Below are positions 53,844-63,667 of a stretch of 64,000 nucleotides of DNA, one piece after another. Below the pieces are notes generated by a model. That model made no database searches. It was not told where the DNA came from and worked only from the letters and a program-made list of their open reading frames with translations. How positions within the stretch are numbered: position 1 is the first letter of the stretch; the number at the start of each line of letters is the position of its first letter. The translations under genes and the position numbers were made by a program. Source of the DNA: Bacteroides pyogenes (lineage in GTDB: Bacteria > Bacteroidota > Bacteroidia > Bacteroidales > Bacteroidaceae); NCBI RefSeq assembly GCF_014196225.1, contig NZ_JACIDI010000013.1, positions 1-64,000 of the forward strand, given 5' to 3'.

Positions 53844-54509
53844 ATGATAGTAGAGAAAACAATCAATAAAGATAAGGTTAAAGAACTGCCGAAAGCTGTT
53901 TTTCCGGGACGAATCCATGTTATTCAGTCGGAAGCGGAACTCGAAAAGGCAGTAAATTTTCTGCAGACAAAACCGGTTCTGGGCATCGACAGCGAAACAC
54001 GCCCATGCTTTAAAAAGGGGCAGTCGCACAAAGTGGCCCTTCTTCAAGTCTCCTCCGAGGAGTGTTGCTTTCTGTTTCGCCTCAACATGATCGGTTTGTC
54101 TCAACCCCTGATCGACTTGCTGGAGAATCCGGAAATCATTAAAGTAGGCCTTTCGCTCAAAGACGACTTTATGATGTTGCACAAGCGGGCGCCGTTTTGC
54201 CAGCAAAGCTGCATAGATCTGCAGGATTATGTGCGTTCATTCGGAATACAGGATAAAAGTCTGCAAAAAATCTACGCTATTTTATTCAAAGAAAAGATAT
54301 CCAAATCACAACGGCTGTCGAACTGGGAAGCCGACGTGTTGAGCGACAGTCAGAAACAATACGCTGCCGTCGACGCCTGGGCATGTCTTAACATCTACAA
54401 TTTGCTGCAAAAGTTGAAGCAAACCGGAAACTACAAGATACCCCTTGAGCCCGAAGAAAAAAAAGAAGAGAAAGAAGAAAAAGAACGTCTCATAAAAACC
54501 GAAAAATAA
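53844..54509 (+). CDS. 3'-5' exonuclease, RNase D-like (DEDDy)
   Basis: 221 residues from the ATG at 53844 (MIVEKTINKD); an earlier ATG at 53826 overlaps the previous gene. DEDD motifs: GIDSETRPCFKKG (Asp and Glu), VGLSLKDDFMML (Asp) and YAAVDAWACLNIY (Tyr and Asp). The C-terminus is a Glu/Lys-rich tail without the HRDC domain of RNase D. It is probably a DNA or RNA 3' exonuclease. The stop is 6 bp before the methyltransferase gene. Confidence 0.88.
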   Translation: MIVEKTINKDKVKELPKAVFPGRIHVIQSEAELEKAVNFLQTKPVLGIDSETRPCFKKGQSHKVALLQVSSEECCFLFRLNMIGLSQPLIDLLENPEIIKVGLSLKDDFMMLHKRAPFCQQSCIDLQDYVRSFGIQDKSLQKIYAILFKEKISKSQRLSNWEADVLSDSQKQYAAVDAWACLNIYNLLQKLKQTGNYKIPLEPEEKKEEKEEKERLIKTEK

Positions 54510-54515
54510 GCCAGC

Positions 54516-55694
54516 ATGTATAAAATATACCTCAAGCCAGGTAAAGAAGAGTCGCTCAAAAGGTTTCACCCTTGGATATTCTCCGGCGCGATCTCCCGCA
54601 TCGACGGAGAACCCGAAGAAGGCGAATTAGTAGAAGTATATACTTCGAAAAAGGAATTTATAGCCGAAGGTCACTTCCAGATCGGCAGCATTGCCGTACG
54701 TGTGCTTTCGTTCCGGCAAGAGCCGGTGAACCGGGAATTCTGGAGACGGAAGCTGGAAATAGCTTACAACATGCGCTGCAGTATCGGCATAGCCACCAAT
54801 CCGGAGAACGACACATATCGGCTCGTGCATGGCGAAGGCGACAATCTGCCGGGATTGATAATCGATATCTACGCAAAAACCGCCGTCATGCAGGCTCACT
54901 CCGCAGGAATGCATGCAGACCGCATGGCTATTGCCGAAGCTCTTTCGGAAGTAATGGGCGATAAAATCGAGAACATCTATTACAAATCGGAAACGACGTT
55001 GCCTTTCAAAGCCGACCTTTTCCCCGAAAACGGATTCCTGAAAGGAGGAAGCCACGACAATATCGCGCAAGAATACGGACTCAGGTTTCATGTAGACTGG
55101 CTGAAGGGGCAAAAAACGGGATTCTTTGTCGACCAACGGGAGAACCGCTCGCTGTTGGAACGCTATGCCAAGAACCGTTCGGTATTGAACATGTTCTGCT
55201 ATACCGGCGGATTCTCATTCTATGCCATGCGGGGAGGCGCCAAACTGGTGCACTCGGTGGACAGCTCGGCCAAAGCAATCGATTTGACGAACAAGAATGT
55301 GGAATTGAATTTTCCCGGCGATTCTCGCCATGCGTCTTTTGCAGAAGACGCGTTCAAGTTCCTCGACCGGATAGGCGACCAATATGATTTGATCGTACTC
55401 GACCCTCCCGCTTTCGCCAAACATAAAGACGCTTTGCGCAACGCACTGCAAGGCTATCGCAAATTAAACGCCAAAGCTTTCGAGAAAATCAAGCCGGGCG
55501 GCATCTTGTTTACGTTTTCCTGCTCGCAGGTGGTCACGAAAGACAATTTCCGCACAGCCGTATTTACTGCGGCAGCCATGTCGGGCCGCAGTGTCCGCAT
55601 TCTGCACCAGCTGACACAGCCTGCCGACCACCCGGTAAACATATACCATCCTGAAGGAGAATACTTGAAAGGACTGGTATTATATGTGGAATAA
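54516..55694 (+). CDS. PUA-domain class I rRNA methyltransferase (RlmI-like)
   Basis: The protein has 392 residues. The N-terminal PUA domain (LKRFHPWIFSGAISRIDGEPEEGE) leads to an EEHD-like middle and a Rossmann methyltransferase. That part has VDQRENRSLLERY, NMFCYTGGFSFYAMRGGA (SAM-binding), VLDPPAFAKHK (DPPAF) and FTFSCSQVV (catalytic Cys). This matches the RlmI 23S rRNA m5C methyltransferase family. The exact target base in Bacteroides is not proven. Confidence 0.9.
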   Translation: MYKIYLKPGKEESLKRFHPWIFSGAISRIDGEPEEGELVEVYTSKKEFIAEGHFQIGSIAVRVLSFRQEPVNREFWRRKLEIAYNMRCSIGIATNPENDTYRLVHGEGDNLPGLIIDIYAKTAVMQAHSAGMHADRMAIAEALSEVMGDKIENIYYKSETTLPFKADLFPENGFLKGGSHDNIAQEYGLRFHVDWLKGQKTGFFVDQRENRSLLERYAKNRSVLNMFCYTGGFSFYAMRGGAKLVHSVDSSAKAIDLTNKNVELNFPGDSRHASFAEDAFKFLDRIGDQYDLIVLDPPAFAKHKDALRNALQGYRKLNAKAFEKIKPGGILFTFSCSQVVTKDNFRTAVFTAAAMSGRSVRILHQLTQPADHPVNIYHPEGEYLKGLVLYVE

Positions 55695-55770
55695 TAGTAT
55701 TAAATTGTTATTTAAAGTTAATAAATAGTGCTTTTTACGCAATTATTCATGTTGTAAAACATAAAACGCT

Positions 55771-55852
55771 TATATTTGCACTGTGTTTTTCATGGTATTA
55801 GATTTAAGGTTAATAAAGATTGGCTGTCTGGGATAGATAGCCTTCTTTTTTT
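55771..55852 (+). ncRNA. Candidate small RNA with promoter and terminator
   Basis: TATATTTG (55771-55778) is a perfect -7 element. About 45 bp later GGCTGTCT (55822-55829) and AGATAGCC (55835-55842) form a stem with a 5-nt loop and one G-U pair, followed by TTCTTTTTTT. The transcript would be about 65-70 nt. It has no meaningful reading frame. A short independent RNA is therefore likely; its identity is unknown. Confidence 0.5.
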
Positions 55853-56213
55853 ATATACCTATTCTTATATATAACCTCCTATATATTATATCTCTTACCT
55901 AAAAAACTTTCGCGTTTAGAAAAAGCAGATATTTTTTAGGCAAGCGCATTTTTTATTCTCAGGCAAACAGCTTTTGCCGATACAACTCTTTTCAGACCCA
56001 TTCCCCGCTCAGAGTAATTCTTCGGAAGACGAAAACCGGAGATGCCCAATATTATCTCAATTTTAACAAACGCAGTTACTACAAAATACAAAGCTCTTTC
56101 ATCATAAATCTCCATTGCCGACAAGCCCGACATGATTTTATTCTTAAATATAATACGGATTTATCAGAAAAAGCATAAAGAAGAGCACCTCTTTACAAGC
56201 TTTTTCCCGATTA
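55853..56213. other. Non-coding gap
   Basis: AT-rich, with no gene, repeat or RNA structure that I can support. Confidence 0.6.
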
Positions 56214-56247
56214 TTTGCCTACCCAATGAATGAATATATTATATTTG
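56214..56247 (+). promoter_or_regulatory. Promoter of the nucleoside permease operon
   Basis: TTTG (56214-56217), 22 bp, then TATATTTG (56240-56247), 44 bp before the ATG. Confidence 0.65.
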
Positions 56248-56291
56248 CATCTCATTAATTCACTAAATAGAGAAACACAAATAAGAAAACT

Positions 56292-57557
56292 ATGAGTATC
56301 AAAGTTCGTTTGATCATTATGAACTTCCTGCAATTTGCGGTATGGGGTTCTTATCTGACTTCCATGGGAAGCTATCTGGCAAACATCGGAATGGGAGAAA
56401 ACATCGGTCTCTTCTATGCTATGCAGGGAATTGTATCTTTATTCATGCCCGCCATATTAGGAATCATTGCCGACCGATGGATACCCGCACAAAAGCTGCT
56501 AAGCATCAGTCATTTTCTGGCAGCACTCTTCATGGCATTTGCAGGGTATTATGGTATGACCGCCGAACCCCAAGTCAGTTTCCCGGTTTTATTTAGCTTA
56601 TATTCATTAAGTGTCGCTTTTTATATGCCTACTCTCGCACTCTCGAATTCGGTGGCCTATACGGCGCTCGATCAGGCTGGGCTGGATACCATCAAGCACT
56701 TTCCGCCAATCCGCATATTCGGAACCATCGGCTTCATCTGCTCTATGTGGGCTATCGACCTTCTCGGCTTACAAACCAGTTACGGACAGTTTTATGCATG
56801 CGCCGTCATCGGTTTGATTTATGGCATATATGCATTGACATTGCCTCATTGCCCTGTCAGCCACGACAATCAAAGCAAATCGCTGGTCGAAGCCTTGGGC
56901 TTACGTGCCTTCACTTTGTTCAAAAGCAAGAAGATGGCTATTTTCTTTATTTTCTCCATGCTTTTGGGAGTATCGCTGCAGATTACCAACGGATTTGCCA
57001 ACCCATACATCAGCAGTTTCGGTTCCATCCCCGAATATGCAGACACATTCGGAGTACAGCACGCCAATATTCTTATTTCGCTCTCGCAAGTGTCCGAGAC
57101 ATTGTGTATTCTGCTCATTCCTTTCTTTCTGAGTAAATTCGGAATCAAGAGAGTAATGCTGATAGCCATGCTGGCGTGGGTATTGCGGTTCGCCTTATTC
57201 GGCTTCGGCAACCCCGGAAGTGGAGTATGGATGTTTATTCTTTCCATGCTTGTATACGGAGTAGCGTTTGATTTTTTCAACATTTCAGGCTCCCTATTTG
57301 TTGATAGAGAAACAGACATCAGCATCCGTTCCAGCGCACAAGGCCTATTTGTCATCATGACCAACGGTTTCGGAGCCACAATCGGGACTTTGGGAGCTCA
57401 AGTTGTTGTAAACCGTTTTGTCGACTTTAACAGCACGGCTCCCCAAACGGAAGGCTGGGCGTCTGCATGGTTCGTTTTTGCCGGATACGCATTGGCAGTG
57501 GCTATCCTGTTTGCAATCATATTCAGATACAAACATCAACCGGAAAACAGTCAATAA
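56292..57557 (+). CDS. Nucleoside permease of the MFS (NupG/NHS family)
   Basis: The protein has 421 residues with twelve predicted membrane segments. The family start MNFLQFAVWGSYLTSMGSYL and the later IRIFGTIGFICSMWAIDL and DIKTLIRSSAQG-like DISIRSSAQGLFVIMTNGFG are typical of nucleoside:H+ symporters. It imports nucleosides. The next three genes follow with gaps of 2-32 bp, so one operon is likely, though their functions differ. Confidence 0.92.
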   Translation: MSIKVRLIIMNFLQFAVWGSYLTSMGSYLANIGMGENIGLFYAMQGIVSLFMPAILGIIADRWIPAQKLLSISHFLAALFMAFAGYYGMTAEPQVSFPVLFSLYSLSVAFYMPTLALSNSVAYTALDQAGLDTIKHFPPIRIFGTIGFICSMWAIDLLGLQTSYGQFYACAVIGLIYGIYALTLPHCPVSHDNQSKSLVEALGLRAFTLFKSKKMAIFFIFSMLLGVSLQITNGFANPYISSFGSIPEYADTFGVQHANILISLSQVSETLCILLIPFFLSKFGIKRVMLIAMLAWVLRFALFGFGNPGSGVWMFILSMLVYGVAFDFFNISGSLFVDRETDISIRSSAQGLFVIMTNGFGATIGTLGAQVVVNRFVDFNSTAPQTEGWASAWFVFAGYALAVAILFAIIFRYKHQPENSQ

Positions 57558-57568
57558 ACAAATAGAAA

Positions 57569-58147
57569 ATGGAGAACAAGATTGAATTGCAAGTAATAAG
57601 CATCACCAACAGCCAAGCCCAGATAGGTGCATTTGCCATGCTTCTGGGGGAAGTAAACGGAGATAGGCAGCTACCTATCATCATAGGCCCGGCCGAGGCC
57701 CAGGCGACTGCTTTATACTTGAAAGGTCTTCAAACTCCTCGTCCACTGACACATGACTTGTTCACGGCTACCATCAACATACTTGGAGCCAATTTGCTCC
57801 GTGTTCTTATTTACAGGGCTGAAGAAGGCATTTTCTATTCTTACATATACTTAAAAAAAGAGAACGAAATTATCCGCATGGATGCGCGAACCTCAGATGC
57901 AATAGCTCTGGCCGTACGTGCCGGCGCCCCCATTCTCATCTATGAATCAATACTTGAAAAAGAGTGCCTGCACATGCCGGAAGAAGAGAAAGAACGTCAA
58001 GAAAAAGGGGATAATGAAGGAAAAGAGGCTCAGGAAGAGAGTATTGAAGCACTTCAAGACGCGTTGGAGCGAGCTATAAAAAGTGAGGACTACGAATTGG
58101 CCGCCAAATTACGCGACCAGATCCGCTTAAGAAATCAAAACCAATAA
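57569..58147 (+). CDS. Bifunctional nuclease domain protein with UVR motif
   Basis: The protein has 192 residues. Residues 1-~130 form the BFN/DUF151 domain (MLLGEVNGDRQLPIIIGPAEAQATAL, then ARTSDAIALAVRAGAPI). Residues ~150-190 hold a UvrB/UvrC motif (LERAIKSEDYELAAKLRDQIR). This fusion is usual in Bacteroidota. Activity on DNA and RNA is described for plant and Mycobacterium relatives; the role here is unknown. Confidence 0.92.
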   Translation: MENKIELQVISITNSQAQIGAFAMLLGEVNGDRQLPIIIGPAEAQATALYLKGLQTPRPLTHDLFTATINILGANLLRVLIYRAEEGIFYSYIYLKKENEIIRMDARTSDAIALAVRAGAPILIYESILEKECLHMPEEEKERQEKGDNEGKEAQEESIEALQDALERAIKSEDYELAAKLRDQIRLRNQNQ

Positions 58148-58149
58148 CC

Positions 58150-58848
58150 ATGCACCTATTTTATACCCCTGACATATCACACAACAACGAATTGCCGGAG
58201 GAAGAAGCGCAACATTGTATCCGCGTATTACGGCTGAGTACCGGAGACGAAGTCACCCTTACCGACGGGAAAGGCTGTTTCTATAAAGCAGAAATCTCGG
58301 CAACGAGTCATAAACGTTGCCTGGTAACGGTAAAAGAATCCATCCCGCAGCCCCCTCTCCGCCCCTGTCGTATCCATATCGCTATGGCACCGACCAAAAA
58401 CATGGACCGGAACGAATGGTTTGCCGAAAAGGCGACAGAAATAGGAATAGACCAACTTTCCTTTCTCTGCTGCCGTTTCTCGGAACGGAAAGTCATTAAA
58501 ACCGAACGCATTGAAAAGATTCTGGTGTCGGCGATGAAACAATCGCTCAAAGCATACTTCCCAAAACTCAACGAGATGATGGAATTCGACAAATTCATCG
58601 CACAGGATTTTAAAGGACAGAAGTTTATCGCCCATTGCTACGAAGGTGCAAAACCTCAGCTGAAACATATCTTGAAACCCGGCGAAGACGCCATAGTCTT
58701 AATCGGACCCGAAGGAGATTTCAGTGAAGAAGAGGTGGAAAAAGCCATAAATAACGGATTCATTCCCGTTAGTTTGGGAAGATCGAGGCTCAGGACGGAA
58801 ACGGCCGCATTGGTAGCTTGCCACACACTGAATCTGCTGAACCAATAA
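58150..58848 (+). CDS. rsmE: 16S rRNA m3U1498 methyltransferase RsmE
   Basis: The protein has 232 residues, the normal length. PUA-like N-terminus (HCIRVLRLSTGDEVTLTDGKG) and a SPOUT knot C-terminus with VLIGPEGDFSEEEVEKA and PVSLGRSRLRTETAAL. It methylates U1498 in the ribosomal decoding region using SAM. Starts 2 bp after the nuclease stop codon. Confidence 0.95.
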   Translation: MHLFYTPDISHNNELPEEEAQHCIRVLRLSTGDEVTLTDGKGCFYKAEISATSHKRCLVTVKESIPQPPLRPCRIHIAMAPTKNMDRNEWFAEKATEIGIDQLSFLCCRFSERKVIKTERIEKILVSAMKQSLKAYFPKLNEMMEFDKFIAQDFKGQKFIAHCYEGAKPQLKHILKPGEDAIVLIGPEGDFSEEEVEKAINNGFIPVSLGRSRLRTETAALVACHTLNLLNQ

Positions 58849-58880
58849 ATGCGATATAAAACCTTATAAAAACATACGGT

Positions 58881-60431
58881 ATGAAAAAGAAAATGATTGC
58901 AAAATTCTCAGCATTGGCCATCCTGACTCTATTCTTTACAGCCTGCTCTAATAAAAAAGCGGAATACACTAATGCAATACCAGCGGACGCTTCCTTCGTG
59001 GTTTCCATCGACCTGAAGTCTTTGATCGACAAAACCGAAATAGACAGTAAAGAAAACGAATCCGTCAGACAAAAAATAGTAGAATCTTTGAAGAGCGGAC
59101 TTGATGCCTCAGCTTTTCAACATATGGAGAAGATCATAAAGAATCCGCAAGAATCGGGGATCAATATAAAATCTCCGGTCTATATATTCAAGTCTCCAAC
59201 CTTCAATGAGACTGTACTTCTGGCCGAAATCAGCAATGAAGACAAACTCCACAAGTCGTTGGAATATATGGAGAAAGAAAATATATGCCAACCGGTTTCC
59301 GAAACAGACGGATACTGCTTTACGACCTTCAAAAAGGGGCTGATGGTTTTCAACAATTCCGCAGTAATGATGGCGCTTGGTCGAAATCCATCGCAAACGG
59401 AAAGTGTTCAGAAAAGACTTGCAGCTTTATTAAAGCAGTCTGCAGAACAAAGCATTCACCAATCGGAAGCTTTCCGGAAAACTTCGGAGCGGAAAGAAGA
59501 TATCAAGCTCATGGCTTCCTTGGAAGCTCTTCCTGTAAAGAAGAAAGAGTTTTTTTATCTTGGCCCCCCCAGCGGCATTGATCCGAAAGAAATAACAGTG
59601 ATAAGCGGACTGAATTTCGAAAAAGGGAGAATCAGTCTTAAAACAGAAAACTACACCGAAAACGACAGCATACAAAGATTCATAAAAAAGTACAACAATA
59701 CATTTATTAAGCCGAAAGGAGTTTTCAATAAATATTTTCCGGCTTCCACTTTGATGTTCGTTACCTTGGGGGTAAAAGAAGGCCAGCTATACGAGCTGCT
59801 AAAATATCACCAAGATTTCACCAAGAATTTACCATTAGCAGAAGCAGAAGAAATAAAAGTAATACTCGACTCGTTCAACGGTGATTTTACCGCCGGGCTG
59901 ATCAATGTCACCATGGAGAATGCGCCCGCCTTTATGGCTTATGCGGAAGTAAGTGACAACGATGCCGTTCAGAGGTTATATGCAAACAAACAAAAAATGA
60001 ATCTGAAAAAAGGGAGCGATATTCTGCAACTGGGGAAAAACGAATATGTATATAAGTCGAAAAACATGAATATCTTTTTCGGTGTGAAAGACAAACAAAT
60101 GTATGCAACCAACGACGAGATGCTATATAAAAGAATAGGTAAAGCTGCTGAGAAAACCGTCAAAGATGCCGTTTACGCGTCTGAAATGAAAGGCAATCCT
60201 CTATACATGGCAATTAACGCAGAGGCAATAGCAGACCTTCCTTTGGTTAAAATGATAATCAGCTTCAACAGCAAAGAGACCCAAATGCTATCCGGTTTAC
60301 TCACCCGAACTTCGCATCTCTCGGTCTCTCTCGAAGGAGAAACCTCCGATATCACCCTTCATCTGAGAAACAAAAACGAGAATGCTTTGAAGCAAATAGT
60401 AGACTTTGCCAAACAATTCGCCAGCATGTAA
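58881..60431 (+). CDS. DUF4836 family lipoprotein
   Basis: The protein has 516 residues. Lipoprotein signal (ILTLFFTACSNKK) with Cys22. The start of the mature part (YTNAIPADASFVVSIDLKSLIDKT) is the DUF4836 signature. The rest alternates beta/alpha units (VYIFKSPTFNETVLLAEISNEDKL; PASTLMFVTLGVKEGQLYELL). Exposed to the periplasm or cell surface; function unknown. Followed 10 bp later by the ABC ATPase gene. Confidence 0.88.
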   Translation: MKKKMIAKFSALAILTLFFTACSNKKAEYTNAIPADASFVVSIDLKSLIDKTEIDSKENESVRQKIVESLKSGLDASAFQHMEKIIKNPQESGINIKSPVYIFKSPTFNETVLLAEISNEDKLHKSLEYMEKENICQPVSETDGYCFTTFKKGLMVFNNSAVMMALGRNPSQTESVQKRLAALLKQSAEQSIHQSEAFRKTSERKEDIKLMASLEALPVKKKEFFYLGPPSGIDPKEITVISGLNFEKGRISLKTENYTENDSIQRFIKKYNNTFIKPKGVFNKYFPASTLMFVTLGVKEGQLYELLKYHQDFTKNLPLAEAEEIKVILDSFNGDFTAGLINVTMENAPAFMAYAEVSDNDAVQRLYANKQKMNLKKGSDILQLGKNEYVYKSKNMNIFFGVKDKQMYATNDEMLYKRIGKAAEKTVKDAVYASEMKGNPLYMAINAEAIADLPLVKMIISFNSKETQMLSGLLTRTSHLSVSLEGETSDITLHLRNKNENALKQIVDFAKQFASM

Positions 60432-60441
60432 TTTATAAGAG

Positions 60442-61086
60442 ATGAACAGTATCCACCTCAGGCAAACACTTCCGGAAGTGTTTGCCGACCTTAATTCAAT
60501 CCATTCCGACATCTGGCATCGGAACTTTACGTTCCGCAAAGGGGAAACTTATTTGATAGAAGCCGCTTCCGGAACCGGCAAATCTTCTCTGTGCAGCTAC
60601 ATTTACGGTTATCGGAACGATTATCAGGGGATTATCTGTTTCGACGAAAGCAACATCAAGAGTTATACGGTGGAGCAATGGTGCAATATAAGAAAGCATT
60701 CCATAAGCATGCTCTTTCAGGACCTGAGGCTTTTCAGCGAACTTACCGCTTTTGAGAACATACAATTGAAAAACAAGCTGACCGGCTGGAAAAAGAAGAG
60801 GGAGATACTGTCATTATTCGAAACTCTACGCATAGGGGATAAGATACATATAAAGGCCGGCAAGCTCTCGTTCGGACAGCAACAACGGGTCGCTTTCATC
60901 CGCTCGCTCTGCCAACCGTTCGATTTTATCTTTCTGGATGAGCCAACCAGCCATCTGGACGATGAAAACAGTGAAATAATGAAAGAAATCATTCTTTCGG
61001 AAGCCGGCAAACAAAAAGCGGGAATCGTTATCACATCCATAGGAAAGCATCCGGAACTTCCTTGCGGACAGAAAGTTCTTCTTTGA
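60442..61086 (+). CDS. ABC transporter ATP-binding protein (FtsE/LolD-like)
   Basis: The protein has 214 residues. Walker A ASGTGKSSL (after GETYLIEA), Q-loop SMLFQDLRLF, signature LSFGQQQR and Walker B FIFLDEPTSHLD are intact. It has the length of LolD/FtsE-type ATPases that work with FtsX-fold permeases, and such a permease gene follows after 57 bp. The pair probably moves or signals to envelope proteins or lipids rather than importing solutes. Confidence 0.92.
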   Translation: MNSIHLRQTLPEVFADLNSIHSDIWHRNFTFRKGETYLIEAASGTGKSSLCSYIYGYRNDYQGIICFDESNIKSYTVEQWCNIRKHSISMLFQDLRLFSELTAFENIQLKNKLTGWKKKREILSLFETLRIGDKIHIKAGKLSFGQQQRVAFIRSLCQPFDFIFLDEPTSHLDDENSEIMKEIILSEAGKQKAGIVITSIGKHPELPCGQKVLL

Positions 61087-61143
61087 AAGACCTCTCCCGA
61101 TAAGAATAACTTCCGCATATAATAAACATTTAATAAATAATTG

Positions 61144-62349
61144 ATGAACAGACTTGTCTGGAAATTACTCCGCCAACATATCAGCATCGGGCAGCTCGGC
61201 AGCTTTATTATGGCCAACATTTTCGGCATGGTAATCGTCTTGCTCAGCGTACAATTCTACAAAGACGTTCTTCCCGTATTTAGCGAGGGAGATAGTTTCA
61301 TGAAGAAAGATTTCATTATAGCCACCAAAAGAGTCAGCACACTCGGTTCGCTAGCCGGGAAAAGCAGTATGTTCTCTCCCCAAGAGGCAGAAAACCTGAA
61401 GAAACAACCATTTACAAAAAGAATGGGCATGTTTACCCCTTCCCAATTTCAGGTATCTGCCGGGTTAGGTATGAAAGGGACAGGGATTTACATCAGTACG
61501 GATATGTTTTTCGAGTCAGTACCCGATGAGTTTGTCGACGTCAAACTCGACAAGTGGCAGTTTCATCCCGACACACGTCTCATTCCCATTATCATCCCAC
61601 GCAATTACCTGAATCTGTATAATTTCGGATTCGCCCAAAGCCGCAACCTTCCTCAACTGTCGGAAGGATTGATGAGTCTCATTCAAATGGATATTACGAT
61701 ACGTGGAAACGGTAGAGCAGAACAATACAAAGGAAACATCATCGGCTTTTCCAATCGTTTGAATACAATCTTGGTTCCTCAATCTTTCATGAGTTGGGCA
61801 AACAGCAACTTCTCTCCCGATAAAGAGCCCCGCCCCAACCGACTTATCATCGAAGTGAACAACCCGGCAGATGCAGCCATTGCCGAGTACTTCAAAAAGA
61901 ACGGTTACGAAGCAGAAGACGGGAAGCTCGACGCAGGCAAGGCAACACACTTTCTGCGACTGGTCACGGGCATTGTGCTGGCAATCGGCTTGGCAATCAG
62001 CCTGCTTTCTTTTTTCATCTTGATGCTAAGCATTTACCTGTTGCTCCAAAAGAATACGGATAAACTGGAAGACCTCATGCTCATCGGATACAGCCCCCAA
62101 AAGATAGCGCTCCCTTACCAGCTGCTTACCGTTATGCTGAATGCTGTCGTGCTGATTATATCCGTTGCAATTGTAATTTGGCTGCGGACATATTATATAA
62201 ATTCTATTCAGTCTCTTTTTCCTCAGATGCACAAAGGTTCCATGTGGCTGACCGCCAGTACAGGCATCGTACTGTTTCTCACCGTATCGATCATCAACAT
62301 TCTGATTATCAAACGCAAGGTCATCGCAATCTGGTTTCGGAAGAAATAG
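61144..62349 (+). CDS. FtsX/MacB-type permease
   Basis: 401 residues from ATG 61144; a TTG directly before it also fits. One membrane segment near residues 20-38, a large periplasmic domain (~40-270), and three membrane segments at the C-terminal end (IVLAIGLAISLLSFFILMLSIY, LTVMLNAVVLIISVAIVIW, LTASTGIVLFLTVSIINILI) give the FtsX topology. It pairs with the ATPase upstream. True division FtsX is shorter, so this is a paralogue of unknown cargo. Confidence 0.88.
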   Translation: MNRLVWKLLRQHISIGQLGSFIMANIFGMVIVLLSVQFYKDVLPVFSEGDSFMKKDFIIATKRVSTLGSLAGKSSMFSPQEAENLKKQPFTKRMGMFTPSQFQVSAGLGMKGTGIYISTDMFFESVPDEFVDVKLDKWQFHPDTRLIPIIIPRNYLNLYNFGFAQSRNLPQLSEGLMSLIQMDITIRGNGRAEQYKGNIIGFSNRLNTILVPQSFMSWANSNFSPDKEPRPNRLIIEVNNPADAAIAEYFKKNGYEAEDGKLDAGKATHFLRLVTGIVLAIGLAISLLSFFILMLSIYLLLQKNTDKLEDLMLIGYSPQKIALPYQLLTVMLNAVVLIISVAIVIWLRTYYINSIQSLFPQMHKGSMWLTASTGIVLFLTVSIINILIIKRKVIAIWFRKK

Positions 62350-62411
62350 AAACCCTTATTGCCCCTTTCTTTTTTCCCTTTTTATTTAAAAGCAAAAAAA
62401 GAAAAGAAATA

Positions 62412-62443
62412 TTTGTGGATAAGGAATAAAAAGAGTAATTTTG
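62412..62443 (+). promoter_or_regulatory. rplU-rpmA promoter
   Basis: TTTG (62412-62415), exactly 20 bp, then TAATTTTG (62436-62443). This leaves a leader of ~85 nt before rplU. The leader can form a small stem (CTTTAAG/CTTTAAA-type region near 62480-62500) and may carry ribosomal-protein autoregulation, which I cannot verify. Confidence 0.8.
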
Positions 62444-62534
62444 TGCCCGATTATTCCGCAACGGGTTCGTTCAAGAGCTCTTTAAGTGATTTAAAGACCA
62501 CCCGCCGGAGCTAACTAATACATTTAAGACAAAA

Positions 62535-62852
62535 ATGTACGCAATTGTAGAAATCAACGGCCAGCAGTTCAAAGCAGAAGCCGGAAAGAAGTTGTTCGTT
62601 CACCACATCCAAGGCGCGGAGAACGGAGCAACGGTAGAGTTTGAGAAAGTTCTTTTGGTAGACAAAGACGGAAATGTGACGGTAGGCGCTCCTACAGTAG
62701 AAGGCGCAAAAGTTGTTTGTCAGGTTGTTTCAAGCCTGGTAAAAGGCGACAAAGTGCTTGTCTTCCACAAAAAAAGAAGAAAAGGTTACAGAAAACTGAA
62801 CGGTCACCGTCAACAGTTCACAGAGTTAACAATTACAGAAGTAGTAGCTTAA
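62535..62852 (+). CDS. rplU: 50S ribosomal protein L21
   Basis: The protein has 105 residues. [22 protein letters not shown] at the start and [25 protein letters not shown] at the end are the L21 signatures. It binds 23S rRNA in the large subunit. First gene of the usual rplU-rpmA pair. Confidence 0.99.
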   Translation: MYAIVEINGQQFKAEAGKKLFVHHIQGAENGATVEFEKVLLVDKDGNVTVGAPTVEGAKVVCQVVSSLVKGDKVLVFHKKRRKGYRKLNGHRQQFTELTITEVVA

Positions 62853-62876
62853 TCAATTTTAAAAAAGTAAGAAGAA

Positions 62877-63140
62877 ATGGCACATAAAAAAGGTGTCGGT
62901 AGTTCTAAGAACGGCCGCGAATCACACAGCAAGAGATTAGGCGTTAAAATGTTCGGTGGCGAAGCTTGCAAAGCCGGTAACATCATCGTTCGCCAAAGAG
63001 GAACAGAATTCCATCCGGATGACAACATCGGTATGGGTAAAGATCATACGCTTTTCGCTTTAGTAGATGGTACAGTAAAGTTCAAGGTAGGTAAGGAAGA
63101 CAAGAGATACGTTTCTGTAATTCCTTCGACAGAAGCATAA
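62877..63140 (+). CDS. rpmA: 50S ribosomal protein L27
   Basis: The protein has 87 residues. [24 protein letters not shown] and [23 protein letters not shown] are diagnostic. There is no Firmicutes-type cleaved N-terminal extension. It lies near the peptidyl-transferase centre. Starts 24 bp after rplU. Confidence 0.99.
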   Translation: MAHKKGVGSSKNGRESHSKRLGVKMFGGEACKAGNIIVRQRGTEFHPDDNIGMGKDHTLFALVDGTVKFKVGKEDKRYVSVIPSTEA

Positions 63141-63171
63141 CTGCGGCATAAATATATCATAACTGCAGTAG

Positions 63172-63227
63172 AATATAAAGAAAAGAAGGTAACTCGACTA
63201 TTTGAGTTACCTTCTTTTCTTTATATT
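63172..63227. terminator. rplU-rpmA terminator
   Basis: A perfect 24-bp stem (left arm 63172-63195, right arm 63204-63227, 8-nt loop), with A/T-rich arms ending in T-rich sequence. Very strong and able to act in both directions. Confidence 0.9.
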
Positions 63228-63632
63228 TATGGCCCAACTACAAAAACAAACATGGTCTAAAATACTCCTAAATTATCAAATACAAATAACCAAGGTAGAA
63301 GCAAAAATGAAACCGCAAAAGTAATAAAGAAGTTCCAAAAAATATACACCAAACAACATTAACCAAATAAACATATCATTGAAGCACAAATGAGAAATCA
63401 CACCATAATATAACCCTTCCTTAAAACAGATTTACTCTCCATACATTAAGCCCAAGCTTATATCAAAAAGAACTTCCCCAACAACTCAAACATTGGCCTC
63501 AACCCAAGAAGCAGAAGATGTAACTTTATCAAAAAGGCACACCGGAAAGTTAATTATCACAAAAACAAATAAGCTTTCACACTATTTCTTTAAAATAACA
63601 CAATCAAATTTTACTTTTTATTAATAAAGAAT
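63228..63632. other. AT-rich non-coding gap
   Basis: No gene, RNA or repeat could be supported in these ~400 bp. Confidence 0.6.
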
Positions 63633-63640
63633 TACCTTTG
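63633..63640 (+). promoter_or_regulatory. -7 element (TACCTTTG)
   Basis: It matches TAnnTTTG and lies 28 bp before the start of the last gene. The -33 region is T-rich without a clear TTTG. Confidence 0.6.
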
Positions 63641-63667
63641 CGGCGATTTTTAAGTAAGAATAAGAAT

